Positions 33,582 to 42,766 are shown, counted from the stretch's first letter. The stretch: 64,000 bases of DNA from Olsenella uli (GCF_901212655.1 NZ_CAAKON010000021.1:1-64000), one strand, 5' to 3'. Notes: a model not told the origin generated them from the letters alone. Made by a program: numbers and translations.

Positions 33582-35339
33582 ATGAAGACCATGCGCGACC
33601 TCGAGGACATCCTCAGCCGCATCGACCATAGGGGCTACCCCGCCTACAAGCAGCTCCGCGGACAGTATGACCTCCAAGGGCTCACGCTCTCCATCGACCA
33701 CGTGCAGGGAGACCCGTTCGCGGCCCCCTCCAAACTCAGCGTGTGGGTTGCCCACGAAGTGGCGGGCTTCCCCAAGAGCCTCTGGGACCAGCCGCACCGC
33801 CGCGTTGCCTTCGAGGACTTCTTGCTCAGACGCTTCGAGCGCGCGCTCTCCCGTCGCAGCTACGAGGCGGGAGGGTCGGGCAAGAGCGGCCTTTTGGCAA
33901 CAAGCCGGCCCGGCCCCGAGGTGCTGGCCCGCTCCGCCGCAGAGGTGGACGCACGCGGCATCACCCTGCGCTTCGAGGCAGGCTTCCCGGCGCACGGCCG
34001 CACCACGGACGCACGGGCGCTCGACCACATGCTGCTCGACCTCGTCCCCGCCTGCGCGGAAGAGGTGCTGCTCGCCACCGACAAGCTCATCAAGGAAGCG
34101 CGTCGTGCGGCAGACCTTGCCGACGACCAGCTCTTCATTCGCGAGGACCTCGCTCGCAGAGACCTCGTCGCCTTCGTGGCCGACGGCTCGGTGCTGCCAC
34201 GCCTAAGCGGCGTCTCCGCGCGTCCCCTCACCGGCGCCCGGCCCTTCGAAGCCCCGGAGAGCCTGTGCGTCACGCTCGACCTGCCACACCGCGGCCCCAC
34301 GAGGGGCATGGCCATCCGTCGCGGAGTGACGCTCATCGTCGGCGGCGGCTACCACGGCAAATCAACGCTGCTCCAGGCCCTGCAGGACGGCGTCTACGAC
34401 CATATTGCCGGAGACGGGCGAGAGCTCGTCATCACCGACGCCTCGGCCATGAAGCTCCGCGCCGAAGACGGACGCTCCGTGCGCGCGGCGGACATCTCGC
34501 TCTTCATCGGGACGCTTCCCAACGGTCGGGACACCCACGCCTTCTCCACGCTCGACGCCAGCGGCAGCACCTCGCAGGCCGCCGGCACCATCGAAGCGCT
34601 TGAGGCAGGCGCCCGCGCCCTGCTCATAGACGAGGACACCTCCGCCACCAACTTCATGGTGCGCGACCGCCTGATGGAGGCGGTGGTGAGCCACGAGCAC
34701 GAGCCCATCACGCCCTTTGTGGAGCGCGTGCGCGACCTGTGGGAGTCCGCAGGAGTGAGCTCGGTCATCGTCGCCGGCAGCTCGGGCTCGTTCTTCTCGG
34801 TGGCAGACACGGTGGTGCAGATGGACTGCTACGTGGCGTGCGACATCACAGAGCATGCCCGCGAGGTGTGCGAACGCCTTGTCGCGCCCAAGACGCCGCG
34901 TGCCGGGGACTTTGTGCTCCCGTCCGCGGAGACCACCTGCGCAGTGCGCCTTGTCGCGGGACACGGCGGCCGAGGCCGTGGGCGCGGGCCGGCTCACGGC
35001 GGCTCGGCCGCCCCGCGCGAGGGGCGTATCAAGACCCGCTGCGGCCGAAGCGACCTCACGCTAGGAGAGGGCGCCGCGGACCTGAGGCTCGTGGAGCAGC
35101 TCGTGAGCGGTGAGCAGACCTCGGCCATCGCCCGGCTCCTGCTCTGGGCAGACGGACAGGGCCTACTCGACGGCCGGCACACGAAGCGCGAGGTAGTCGA
35201 GGCGGCATTTGAAGCCGTACATGACGGGGGCTGGGAGACGCTTTCCGAGCACGGCGCCGCCGAGTGCGGCCTTACGCTCCCCCGCCCGCAAGAGCTCTAC
35301 GCCACGCTCGACCGTTGGCGCGACGCGCAGCGAGCCTAG
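33582..35339 (+). CDS. Predicted ATPase of the ABC class
   Basis: A 585-residue protein of the PF09818-type ABC-class ATPases. The Walker A region is VGGGYHGKSTLLQAL (near residue 257), Walker B is ARALLIDEDTSATNFMV (near 350), and a conserved N-terminal domain holds the first 200 residues. No membrane helices are present, so it is cytoplasmic. The C-terminal 120 residues follow a Gly/Arg-rich linker (GGRGRGRGPAHGG). Function in this family is unknown; RNA-related roles have been suggested. ATG 33582 has AAAGGGA upstream. Its stop is about 45 bases from the break point of the truncated carrier gene. Confidence 0.75.
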   Translation: MKTMRDLEDILSRIDHRGYPAYKQLRGQYDLQGLTLSIDHVQGDPFAAPSKLSVWVAHEVAGFPKSLWDQPHRRVAFEDFLLRRFERALSRRSYEAGGSGKSGLLATSRPGPEVLARSAAEVDARGITLRFEAGFPAHGRTTDARALDHMLLDLVPACAEEVLLATDKLIKEARRAADLADDQLFIREDLARRDLVAFVADGSVLPRLSGVSARPLTGARPFEAPESLCVTLDLPHRGPTRGMAIRRGVTLIVGGGYHGKSTLLQALQDGVYDHIAGDGRELVITDASAMKLRAEDGRSVRAADISLFIGTLPNGRDTHAFSTLDASGSTSQAAGTIEALEAGARALLIDEDTSATNFMVRDRLMEAVVSHEHEPITPFVERVRDLWESAGVSSVIVAGSSGSFFSVADTVVQMDCYVACDITEHAREVCERLVAPKTPRAGDFVLPSAETTCAVRLVAGHGGRGRGRGPAHGGSAAPREGRIKTRCGRSDLTLGEGAADLRLVEQLVSGEQTSAIARLLLWADGQGLLDGRHTKREVVEAAFEAVHDGGWETLSEHGAAECGLTLPRPQELYATLDRWRDAQRA

Positions 35340-35383
35340 GCGGGAACAGGGGGGGGACAGCACCGATTCAGAGCGCGGCACGG

Positions 35384-35792
35384 TCATGATGGGGTTCACG
35401 CCGGCGGAGACGGCAACCGGGATCGAGATGACCGGGATGATGGCCAGGCACGGGATGGAGCCGGGGCCCGCCGCACTCAGCACCATGCCCAGCAAGAACA
35501 TGACCACCGGGATGGCAGGTGCGGGAACCAGGCTCACCACCTTCTTGGCCGCCAACTCCAGTGTGCCGTTGGACTTGATGATGGAGAACAGGTAGGCCAC
35601 GCCCACCATCTGGATGAACAGCGACGTGCCGAAGCCAGAGACGACCGTCGATGCATTGATATCGCCGCTCTTGAAGACGATGCAGACGATCGTGGCCAAC
35701 GCGATGCTCAGGATGCCGACGTTGGCGTTACGGACGAACCCGACGGCGATAGCCACGACCAGCAGGATCAGAGAAATAAGACCAACGTTCAT
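35384..35792 (-). pseudogene. Truncated MatC/SLC13-like dicarboxylate carrier
   Basis: About 136 residues resemble the N-terminal domain of MatC dicarboxylate carriers: MNVGLISLILLVVAIAVGFV followed by VVSGFGTSLFIQMVGVAYLF and LGMVLSAAGPGSIPCLAII. The family is usually over 400 residues. After NPIMT the homology stops and the frame runs into sequence opposite the end of the ATPase gene. Next to the break is a run of eight G (35349-35356) followed by acag. The start ATG 35792 is only 13 bases after the lactonase stop, so it was probably part of the lactonase operon. It should be non-functional as a transporter. Confidence 0.75.
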
Positions 35793-35805
35793 GCCCGCTC
35801 CTCCA

Positions 35806-36846
35806 TCACTGCGCGAACACGATGCAGACCGGACTGCCGGTCTCAACGATGTTCAGAGTTGGGACGAGCTGACCGGTCGTCGCGTCGAAGCCAAACTCGA
35901 CGATGGTGTCGCTGTCCTCGTTTGCCACGTAGCACTTGCCGTTGGGCCCGAAGCAGAAGAAGCGCGGAGTCTTGCCGAGGCAGGGGAAGAACCCCGTATT
36001 CTTGAGGTAACCCGTCATCGGGTCGATGCGGTAGACGGCCATGCTGTCCGTATAGCGATTCGAGACCAATACCCAGCGGCCGGACGGATCGACCATGACC
36101 TCGCTCGCATCGGAGTAGCCGGTCACCGTCTCCGGAACGGTTGACAACTCCTGCAGAGCCTCCATCTTCCCAGACGCCTCATTAAAGTGGAAGTAGAGGA
36201 CCTTGTTGCCCTTCTCCTCGCACATATAGAGCCAGCGGTTGTTGGGATGCATGGCCGCGTGACGCGGCTCGTCCCAGGTACGCGACAGGAAGCGATCACT
36301 CTCGGAGAGTTCGCCCGTCTCGTGGTCGTACCTGAGGCAACGCATCTGCCCATAGCCGTTCACGCGACCCTGGGCACAGGCAAAGAGGTAGTTCTTCGTG
36401 TTGTCCCAGTAGCACTGGTGGATGGTCGAGACCTTGCCCTCGGACTTGCCCGCGTAGGTGAACTTCGCCACGACCTCGCCCAGCGAACCATCCTCGTTGC
36501 GATGGATGGTAAAGAGGGTGCCACCCTGCAGCGTCGCCACGATCACGTGACGGTTGAGCTTGTCCACGGTCACGTCAACGGGGTTCTTGCCACCGATGTT
36601 CACCGTGTTGAGATGCTCGAGTCTGTGGTCGTCGAGCACACGATAGCTCGAGACCATGGTGAAGTCTCCGTGCACCGAGTAGAGAAACTTCCCCGTAGCA
36701 TCCAGACATTGGTAGGAGGGGTTCTCCTCCGTCTTGAGACACTGAATCTGCCTCCAGGCCCCGGCGACGTCAATCTCGTAGACCTTTATGCCCTCGCCCC
36801 TTGCGTTGCGCTCCTCCGTGGTTCGGCAACCCACATACGCGATCAT
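35806..36846 (-). CDS. Seven-bladed lactonase-family protein
   Basis: A 346-residue beta-propeller protein of the lactonase (YbhE/carboxymuconate cyclase-like) family. Repeated blades are visible, for example NPSYQCLDATGKFLYSVH, EPRHAAMHPNNRWLYMCEE and SEVMVDPSGRWVLVSNRY. Members hydrolyse 6-phosphogluconolactone or cyclise/hydrolyse carboxymuconate-type lactones. The true substrate is unknown. ATG 36846 has GAGAGAGGA upstream. It precedes the truncated dicarboxylate carrier, and its upstream neighbours are a LysR gene, a decarboxylase-beta paralogue and aconitase, which suggests a tri- or dicarboxylate lactone rather than a sugar lactone. Confidence 0.75.
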   Translation of the reverse strand: MIAYVGCRTTEERNARGEGIKVYEIDVAGAWRQIQCLKTEENPSYQCLDATGKFLYSVHGDFTMVSSYRVLDDHRLEHLNTVNIGGKNPVDVTVDKLNRHVIVATLQGGTLFTIHRNEDGSLGEVVAKFTYAGKSEGKVSTIHQCYWDNTKNYLFACAQGRVNGYGQMRCLRYDHETGELSESDRFLSRTWDEPRHAAMHPNNRWLYMCEEKGNKVLYFHFNEASGKMEALQELSTVPETVTGYSDASEVMVDPSGRWVLVSNRYTDSMAVYRIDPMTGYLKNTGFFPCLGKTPRFFCFGPNGKCYVANEDSDTIVEFGFDATTGQLVPTLNIVETGSPVCIVFAQ

Positions 36847-37272
36847 CGTAGTACGTCCTCTCTCCCATTTGAACGCCGCAGCGGCAACGAACAATGCCGC
36901 GACGCTGCGGCCGCGAATGCGCACGGCCTTCTTCTAGGAGTAGATTAGGACCGGATACCAGCAGGTATTTGCAGCCTGACATTCGCGTCGGGGAAGCAGT
37001 TATGCCCGAATCGAATCGCTGCAGGTTCAATGCGGTTTCGTCTGATCGTCTCACGGACGAGTGTGCGGTTCTCATCGGTGAATGGCCGGTGGTTCGCCGC
37101 GCACAGGGGTGCGGTATGTAAAGGTCGTATACCGGAACGAGGGGTCAGACGGTCTCGCACATGGACGCGATGGGGATGGTGCACACCAGATCGGATAGGA
37201 GCGGCATCACGCAAACAGAGGGGCCGCGCAACGGCGCGACCCCTCCGAAAGGGATGGTCTCGGCGTGGTGTA
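36847..37272. other. Intergenic, lactonase upstream region
   Basis: 426 bases between the LysR stop and the lactonase start. They contain the hairpin at 37218 near the LysR end. The rest presumably holds the promoter of the lactonase gene and possibly a LysR site; none identified with confidence. No open frame with ribosome site. Confidence 0.4.
37218..37245 (-). terminator. Hairpin after LysR gene
   Basis: Twelve-position stem (37218-37229 with 37234-37245, one mismatch) around a 4-base loop, 27 bases after the LysR stop. Followed on the minus strand by ctgtttg only. Confidence 0.6.
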
Positions 37273-38187
37273 CTACTGCGGAAGCGCAACCTCATCCTCG
37301 ATGTAGCGGATGAAAGAGGCCAGCGTCGGCGTCAACTCGCCCGGTGCCCAGACGCAATAGGTGCTGCGAACGACAGGATTGCCATCGGGCATGACCAGCG
37401 GGACAAGCGTAAGGCCCTGCGAGTTCTGGAAGCTGTCGGGAAGGAACGCGAGCGAGAAGCCCTCCCCGCGCGCCACGAGGTCAAGGGCAAAGCCGATGTA
37501 GCCAACACCGGACCCAGCAGGAATCTTGGAACCAAAGGTCTGCTCCCACCACGTGTCGAGCAGCGCAATGGAAGGGGCGGAGCTGCGATACGTGATGCGA
37601 TCCATCTTAAGGATGTCCCGCAAATCCACGGGGCAGGCCGTCACCAGATAGGCGGGCGTATGGCGCACGCAGGCGCGCCTAAGCCCTCCGGGGAACTCTC
37701 CCTGCTCGAAGGCGAGGTCAAGATTGCCCTCCATCACACGAGTCACCAGCACGTCGCTCTGCTCGTTTACCACGTCAAAGCGGACGTTCTTGCCGGTGGA
37801 GATCTCGTAGCCATCAAGCACGTCCCACAGGTGGTACTTGTTGAAGCTGTAGGAGGAGCCCACGCGCAGCGCGATAGTGGAGGAATCGTGCATCTCCGCC
37901 AGATGCCTGTGCGTCTCCTCAACGAAGCGCACGTGCTCGCCGCCGCGCTCGCAGAGATAGACCCCCTCGTCAGTGAGCTCGAGACCACGGCCGGAGCGCA
38001 TGGCAACGGCCACGCCAAGCTCGGCCTCAATGCGCTGGAGGCGCTTGGTGAGCGCAGGCTGACTCATGAAGAGCTTTGCCGCCGCCCGCGAGATATTCGG
38101 GTTGTGCCCAAGCTCCGCGAGAATCTCCCAGTCCGAGTCGCGCACGATATCCGCCCACCCTCGACGTTGTTCTGGCCCAATCATCAT
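37273..38187 (-). CDS. LysR-family regulator of the aconitase/lactonase locus
   Basis: A 304-residue LysR protein: helix-turn-helix at residues 20-75 (ISRAAAKLFMSQPALTKRLQ) and a substrate-binding domain after it. The start is chosen at the double ATG 38187/38184; the frame is open further but lacks a ribosome site and the conserved N-terminus. It lies between the OadB-like gene upstream and the lactonase gene downstream, all on the minus strand, so it probably controls one or both. The regulator is different from the citD-linked LysR. Confidence 0.85.
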   Translation of the reverse strand: MMIGPEQRRGWADIVRDSDWEILAELGHNPNISRAAAKLFMSQPALTKRLQRIEAELGVAVAMRSGRGLELTDEGVYLCERGGEHVRFVEETHRHLAEMHDSSTIALRVGSSYSFNKYHLWDVLDGYEISTGKNVRFDVVNEQSDVLVTRVMEGNLDLAFEQGEFPGGLRRACVRHTPAYLVTACPVDLRDILKMDRITYRSSAPSIALLDTWWEQTFGSKIPAGSGVGYIGFALDLVARGEGFSLAFLPDSFQNSQGLTLVPLVMPDGNPVVRSTYCVWAPGELTPTLASFIRYIEDEVALPQ

Positions 38188-38319
38188 TTCACCGCAGGCA
38201 AGCGTTGTCAAAGCTACGAGGAGGCGGCTGAGCGGACGCGAGGACGTAGGAACGTTGAGAGGGCGGGGAACTGCGCGCGACCGGCCCGTCGGACTCAGGC
38301 CTTCCCGCCCGCAAACAGG

Positions 38320-38353
38320 GCGCGCCCGGCAGCCGCATGGCCACCGGGCGCGC
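38320..38353 (-). terminator. Hairpin after second beta-subunit gene
   Basis: A 10-bp perfect GC stem (38320-38329 with 38344-38353) with a 14-base loop begins 24 bases after the stop of the decarboxylase-beta paralogue on the minus strand. A short gtttg follows. Confidence 0.65.
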
Positions 38354-38376
38354 TTGTTGGAAAAATGAGCCAATGC

Positions 38377-39540
38377 CTACGAGAAGAAGAGCAACAGCAT
38401 GCCTGCCGCCACGGCGCTGCCGATGACGCCGGCAACATTGGGTCCCATGGCATGCATGAGCAGGTAGTTCTTGGAATCCGCCTTCTGGCCCTCCACATGC
38501 ACCACGCGCGCCGCCATAGGCACGGCAGAGACGCCGGCAGCGCCGATCATCGGGTTGGTCTTGCCGCCGTCGAGCTTGCTCATGAGCTTGCCGAGCAGCA
38601 CGCCACCGGCCGTGCCCATGGAGAACGCGATGATGCCGAGGCAGAGGATGCCCAGCGTCTCGGGGCGCAGGAACATCGCGGCGCTCGCCTTGGCGCCAAC
38701 GCTGATGCCAAGCAGCACGGAGATGATGTACATGAGCGAGTTCTGCAGGGCCTCGACAAGGAACGGCACCTTCCCCGACTCCCTGATGAGATTGCCCAGC
38801 ATCAGCATGCCGATGAGGGTGGCAGCACTGGGAAGCAGCAGCACGGTGAAGAGCGTCACTACGATGGGGAACACGACGCGCTCGGTCTTGTTGACTTTGC
38901 GGGGCTGCGTCATCCGAATCCTGCGCTCACCCTCAGTGGTGAGCGCACGGATGATGGGCGGCTGGATAACGGGCACGAGCGCCATGTAGCTGTAGGCGGC
39001 GATGGCGACGGCGCTCAGGAGATCGGGTGCGAGCTTACTCGTGAGATAGAGCGCCGTGGGACCGTCCGCGCCGCCGATGATGCCGATGGAGGCCGCCTCG
39101 GGCCCCGTGAAGCCGAGCGCGATGGCGCCGAGGAAGGTCGCGTAGATGCCAAGCTGCGCCGCCGCGCCCAGAAGCAGGCTCTTGGGGTTGGCGAGCAGGG
39201 GGCCAAAGTCCGTCCCAGCCCCGATGCACAGGAAGATGAGCGGCGGGTAGATACCCAGCTCGACACCCTGGTAGAGATAGTAGATGAGCCCGCCACTCTG
39301 AGCGCCCACGGGCCCGTCCATGAGTCCTGCGAGCGGCAGGTTCACGAGCAACATGCCGGCCGCGATGGGGATGAGCAGGTAGGGTTCGAAGCCCTTCTTG
39401 ATGGCGAGGTAGAACAGGACGAGCGAGATGCAGATCATGATGAGCTCGCCGGGCAGCGCGACGCCAAAGAGCACGGTGTCGCACGAGAAAAGCTGAGAGA
39501 AGCCCGTGCTCTCCCAAAACGCCTGAACCAGTTCCGGCAT
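38377..39540 (-). CDS. Decarboxylase beta-subunit paralogue (OadB/GcdB-like)
   Basis: The 387-residue membrane protein belongs to the Na+-pumping decarboxylase beta-subunit family. It has the conserved IIGGADGPTALYLTSKL and AAGVSAVPMAARVVH regions, which differ slightly from the first copy (CGISAFPMSSR). It is preceded by a small OadG-like gene ending 3 bases upstream, but no alpha subunit or biotin carrier is nearby. It may borrow these from the first operon or use a partner elsewhere; oxaloacetate is not the only possible substrate (glutaconyl-CoA and malonyl decarboxylases use the same subunit). Confidence 0.88.
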   Translation of the reverse strand: MPELVQAFWESTGFSQLFSCDTVLFGVALPGELIMICISLVLFYLAIKKGFEPYLLIPIAAGMLLVNLPLAGLMDGPVGAQSGGLIYYLYQGVELGIYPPLIFLCIGAGTDFGPLLANPKSLLLGAAAQLGIYATFLGAIALGFTGPEAASIGIIGGADGPTALYLTSKLAPDLLSAVAIAAYSYMALVPVIQPPIIRALTTEGERRIRMTQPRKVNKTERVVFPIVVTLFTVLLLPSAATLIGMLMLGNLIRESGKVPFLVEALQNSLMYIISVLLGISVGAKASAAMFLRPETLGILCLGIIAFSMGTAGGVLLGKLMSKLDGGKTNPMIGAAGVSAVPMAARVVHVEGQKADSKNYLLMHAMGPNVAGVIGSAVAAGMLLLFFS

Positions 39541-39543
39541 GGG

Positions 39544-39684
39544 CTATTCCTCCCCGAAGTGGCTCACGATGCGGGTCGTGAGGCTGACGATTCCCGCGAG
39601 CGCGAGCAGCACGGCAAAGACAACCGCCAGGCTGAAGATGCAGACGACGAGCGCCTGGTCGAGCGAAATGAAGTCTCCGAACAA
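39544..39684 (-). CDS. Small OadG-like subunit, second copy
   Basis: A 46-residue single-helix protein: LFGDFISLDQALVV, a hydrophobic stretch ending VLLALAGIVSL, and a polar C-terminus TTRIVSHFGEE. It starts with TTG 39684, which has an AAGGAGG site 9 bases upstream; no ATG is available. Size, topology and position before an OadB-like gene match the gamma-like subunit at 15,136. Confidence 0.7.
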   Translation of the reverse strand: MFGDFISLDQALVVCIFSLAVVFAVLLALAGIVSLTTRIVSHFGEE

Positions 39685-39761
39685 GGGGAAACGCCTCCTT
39701 AATTGAGGAACCCATGGCCGCAAAGCGCGCCCCGAGCGATTCGAAAAGTCCCCGGAGGCGC

Positions 39762-41720
39762 CTAATTTGGCTTAACCTTCAGCTTACGCTTCAGCAAACG
39801 GAGCTGTCCACCAGCAAGGACGACTTCCATCTCCGCGTCCGTGAGCTCGAGCCGCACGGCAAAGGAGAACCCGCGCGTGACATCGTGGACGAACACGAGC
39901 CGCCCAGGCAGCTGGTCGACGAGGTTCTCGATTTCGAGCTCATCGGTCTGCTCGATGCGCACGTAGTCCGAGGGGTCCTCGAAGATCATGGGGATGATGC
40001 CATGGTTCACGAGGTTGCCCTTGTGGATGCGTGCGATGCTCTTGGCAATGACGCAACGAACGCCCAGGTACATGGGGTTGATGGCGGCATGTTCTCGACT
40101 CGAGCCCTGGCCGTAGTTCTCGCCGCCCACGATGATGGATTGCCCCATCTTGCGCGCACGCTCGGAGAACTCGGGGTCATAGCGCATGAAGCAGTACTTG
40201 CTCATGAGCGGGATGTTGGAGCGCATGCTGGAGAGCTCGGCCGAGGCGGGCGTGATGTCATCGGTGCTCACGTTGTCGCCGGCCTTGAGCGAGACCGGCA
40301 CGCGCAGGTGCTGGGAAGGCGGCTCGGGCACCGGCAGGAACTTGATGTTGGGTCCGCGCACGACCTCGACCTTGGCTGCCTCCTCGGACGGGAGCGGCGC
40401 CAGGAGCAGAGAGTCATCCACGGGATAGGACGCAGGTTCGTGGATCTCGCCGAGCTTCGCCACACCCTCGCCCAGGATTTCCTCGGCCGTGGCAAACGTA
40501 CCCGTGATGGCCGTGGCGGCCGCGCTCTCGGGGCTCGCGAGGTAGATGTGCGCGTTGGGGCTACCGGCACGACCGCGGAAGTTACGATTGGAGGTGCGCA
40601 CCGCCACGCCATCCGTGGGCGGCACCTGGCCGATGGCGCAGCAGGGGCCGCAGGCAAACTCGAGCAGGCGCACGCCCGCGTCCACGAGCATCTCGATATA
40701 GCCGTCGAGCAGGAGTTGCTTGTAAATCTGACGGCTCTGGATGGAGCAAGTGCACTGCAGCTCGGGGTTCACATGGTGGCCCTGGAACACGAGCGCCGCC
40801 TTGGCAATGTCTGAGTAGCTCGCGTTCGTGCAGGAGCCGATGAAGACCTGGCGCACGGGCCTCTTCTCCACCTCGGCGAGCGGATGGACATTGTCGGGCA
40901 GGTCGGGGCAGGCCATGAGCGGCCCGAGGGCAGAGAGGTCGAGCTCAATCTCCTCGTCGTAGGCGGCGTCGGGGTCGGGGCCGAGCTCGACGAACTCGTC
41001 CTCGCGGTCTTGGGAGGCCATGAAGCGACGCACCTGCTCGTCTGCCGGGAAGATGGACGTGGTGGCGCCCATCTCGGCGCCCATGTTGGTGATGGAGCAG
41101 CGCTGCGGCACCTCGAGCGTGGCGGCGCCCGGCCCCACGTACTCGAACACCTTGCCAAGGCCGCCCTTGACGCCCACGCGACGCAGCATCTCCAAGATGA
41201 CGTCTTTGGAGTTGACGCCAGGGCGAAGCTGGCCCGTGAGGTAGACGCGCACGACCTTGGGCATCACGAGACGTGCGGGCTGGCCGCACATGGCCACCGC
41301 GATGTCCATGCCGCCACCGCCAATAGAGAGCATGCCCACCGCTCCCGAGTGCGGCGTGTGCGAATCGCCGCCAAGCAAGAGCTTGCCCGGCCTGGCAAAG
41401 CGGGAGACGTGGATGGAGTGGCAGATGCCATTGCCCGGGCGGCTCACCCACACGCCGTCCTTCTCGGCAATAGACTGCAGGTAGAGGTGGTCATCCGGCG
41501 TCTTTGTGTCGATGTAGAGCAGGTTGTGGTCCAAGTTTGAGACGCTCGCCTCCGTACGCACGCGATCGAGCCCGGTGGCCTCGAAGGCCAGGTAGGTCAT
41601 GACGGCGTTGATGTCGTGCGTGAGGGTCTGGTCCACATGGAGCAGAATCTCCTCGCCGACCCTTGGCGTGCCGCCAACCAGATGACTGTCAATGATCTTG
41701 CGCGTAAGCGTGTGTCCCAT
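39762..41720 (-). CDS. Aconitate hydratase
   Basis: A 652-residue [4Fe-4S] aconitase of the shorter bacterial/mitochondrial-like type. Cluster cysteines are in IGSCTNASYSD and FACGPCCAIG. Other family blocks are LLGGDSHTPHSGAVGML, SNRNFRGRAGSPNAHIYLA, and the swivel-domain GGENYGQGSSREHAA. It interconverts citrate, cis-aconitate and isocitrate. The start ATG 41720 has GGGAGAGG upstream. It is the first gene of a minus-strand series that continues 77 bases later with the OadG-like and OadB-like genes. No isocitrate dehydrogenase or citrate synthase is in the window. Confidence 0.9.
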   Translation of the reverse strand: MGHTLTRKIIDSHLVGGTPRVGEEILLHVDQTLTHDINAVMTYLAFEATGLDRVRTEASVSNLDHNLLYIDTKTPDDHLYLQSIAEKDGVWVSRPGNGICHSIHVSRFARPGKLLLGGDSHTPHSGAVGMLSIGGGGMDIAVAMCGQPARLVMPKVVRVYLTGQLRPGVNSKDVILEMLRRVGVKGGLGKVFEYVGPGAATLEVPQRCSITNMGAEMGATTSIFPADEQVRRFMASQDREDEFVELGPDPDAAYDEEIELDLSALGPLMACPDLPDNVHPLAEVEKRPVRQVFIGSCTNASYSDIAKAALVFQGHHVNPELQCTCSIQSRQIYKQLLLDGYIEMLVDAGVRLLEFACGPCCAIGQVPPTDGVAVRTSNRNFRGRAGSPNAHIYLASPESAAATAITGTFATAEEILGEGVAKLGEIHEPASYPVDDSLLLAPLPSEEAAKVEVVRGPNIKFLPVPEPPSQHLRVPVSLKAGDNVSTDDITPASAELSSMRSNIPLMSKYCFMRYDPEFSERARKMGQSIIVGGENYGQGSSREHAAINPMYLGVRCVIAKSIARIHKGNLVNHGIIPMIFEDPSDYVRIEQTDELEIENLVDQLPGRLVFVHDVTRGFSFAVRLELTDAEMEVVLAGGQLRLLKRKLKVKPN

Positions 41721-42131
41721 GGCCTCTCCCTTGCCGAGTCCGAACAAGCCAGCCGGCCAGTTCGTTCGGGCGTTTTGAATTGCATGCCCTCATGAACCAT
41801 GGTGCCTGCGCATATGGCGCGCGTCCAATCGAAATAGAACATGTCGGCATGCCAAACGGGCATGGGCCGAGCCTGTGCCCAAGCATCCGAGGCGCCGATA
41901 GCGTCATGCAATCTCATTGGCCATCTGATGCTTTGCGTAGAGAGCCGCAGCCAGACCTCACCCCCAAGACCTGCCCGCCAAGGACGAAGTCGGCCGCAGC
42001 ACCCATTAGTCGACCGCGACACCCATACATTCCATGCAGTTTTTCGGGAATTGCGGAAAGACGGCCCGGCATGTGTGGGTGTGACCGGGAAGCGCGAGCG
42101 AATGGCCTCAAAGGAGGTGCGGCAAATATAA
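41721..42131. other. Intergenic, aconitase promoter region
   Basis: About 410 bases between the glycosylase terminator and the aconitase gene on the minus strand. It should hold the aconitase promoter and perhaps operators for the LysR protein at 37,273. No gene recognised. Confidence 0.4.
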
Positions 42132-42163
42132 AAAATACGTGTGAGAGTGGCTCCCACTCACGA
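42132..42163 (-). terminator. Terminator overlapping the glycosylase stop codon
   Basis: On the minus strand an inverted repeat (42163-42156 with 42152-42143) includes the last codons and stop of the glycosylase gene (stop 42160-42158), and is followed by acgta and six T residues (42137-42132). Confidence 0.75.
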
Positions 42164-42766
42164 AGACGGGCCTCCGCCCAGGTAAGGGGACAGCGCTTCG
42201 CCCCACCGCTCAACAAGCCGAGGTAGGCTCCACGACGCATTGGCCGGGCTCGTCGAGGGCAGCACCACTGCCTTGAGGCCCGTCTCGTGCTCGAGGTAGC
42301 GATGGTAAAGCCTTCCCGACGTGCCGCCGTTGCAGAAGACGGCCTCGATGGGCGCCGAAGACGTGACGCGAACAACGTCTGCCGGCACGACGTTCTTGAT
42401 GCTCGCATCGCTCGAGCCCTTGATGTCACAGCTGTGGACGGTGTCCCAGAGGGCAATGCCATGACGCAGCAGCAGGGAGCGCTTGGCCTCGATGGACTGC
42501 ACGAGCGCGACAGTGGCTCCATCCACGGACGGGCGGCGCTCACCGGGCCCCACGTCCTCGCATGCAGACAGCGGCTCTCCCTCGTTGGGCGGTACCGGCT
42601 CGCCGCACACTCGGGCGACGACGCGCCAGAACCTGTTCTGGGGATTGCCGTAGTAGAACGCGTTGGCACGAGAGAGCACGCTTGGCAGAGAGCCCAGGAT
42701 GAGCACCCGGCTGCGACCGTCGAACACGGGCTCAAACCCGTGCTCTTTGTGCTGGTATTCAGTCAT
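42158..42766 (-). CDS. DNA-deoxyinosine glycosylase (TDG/Mug-like)
   Basis: A 202-residue member of the uracil-DNA glycosylase superfamily. Motif 1 is LILGSLPSVLSRANAFYYGNP, ending with the catalytic-region Asn-Pro, and the second motif is VVLPSTSPANASW. It removes hypoxanthine or related damaged bases from DNA. ATG 42766 has GAGGGGG upstream. Its 3' end overlaps a terminator, and no repair partner gene is next to it. Confidence 0.82.
   Translation of the reverse strand: MTEYQHKEHGFEPVFDGRSRVLILGSLPSVLSRANAFYYGNPQNRFWRVVARVCGEPVPPNEGEPLSACEDVGPGERRPSVDGATVALVQSIEAKRSLLLRHGIALWDTVHSCDIKGSSDASIKNVVPADVVRVTSSAPIEAVFCNGGTSGRLYHRYLEHETGLKAVVLPSTSPANASWSLPRLVERWGEALSPYLGGGPSS

Noticed and set aside
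37030..39702. Long plus-strand frame opposite the LysR and decarboxylase-beta paralogue genes
   Set aside because: No ribosome site or domain; the minus-strand genes carry clear signatures.
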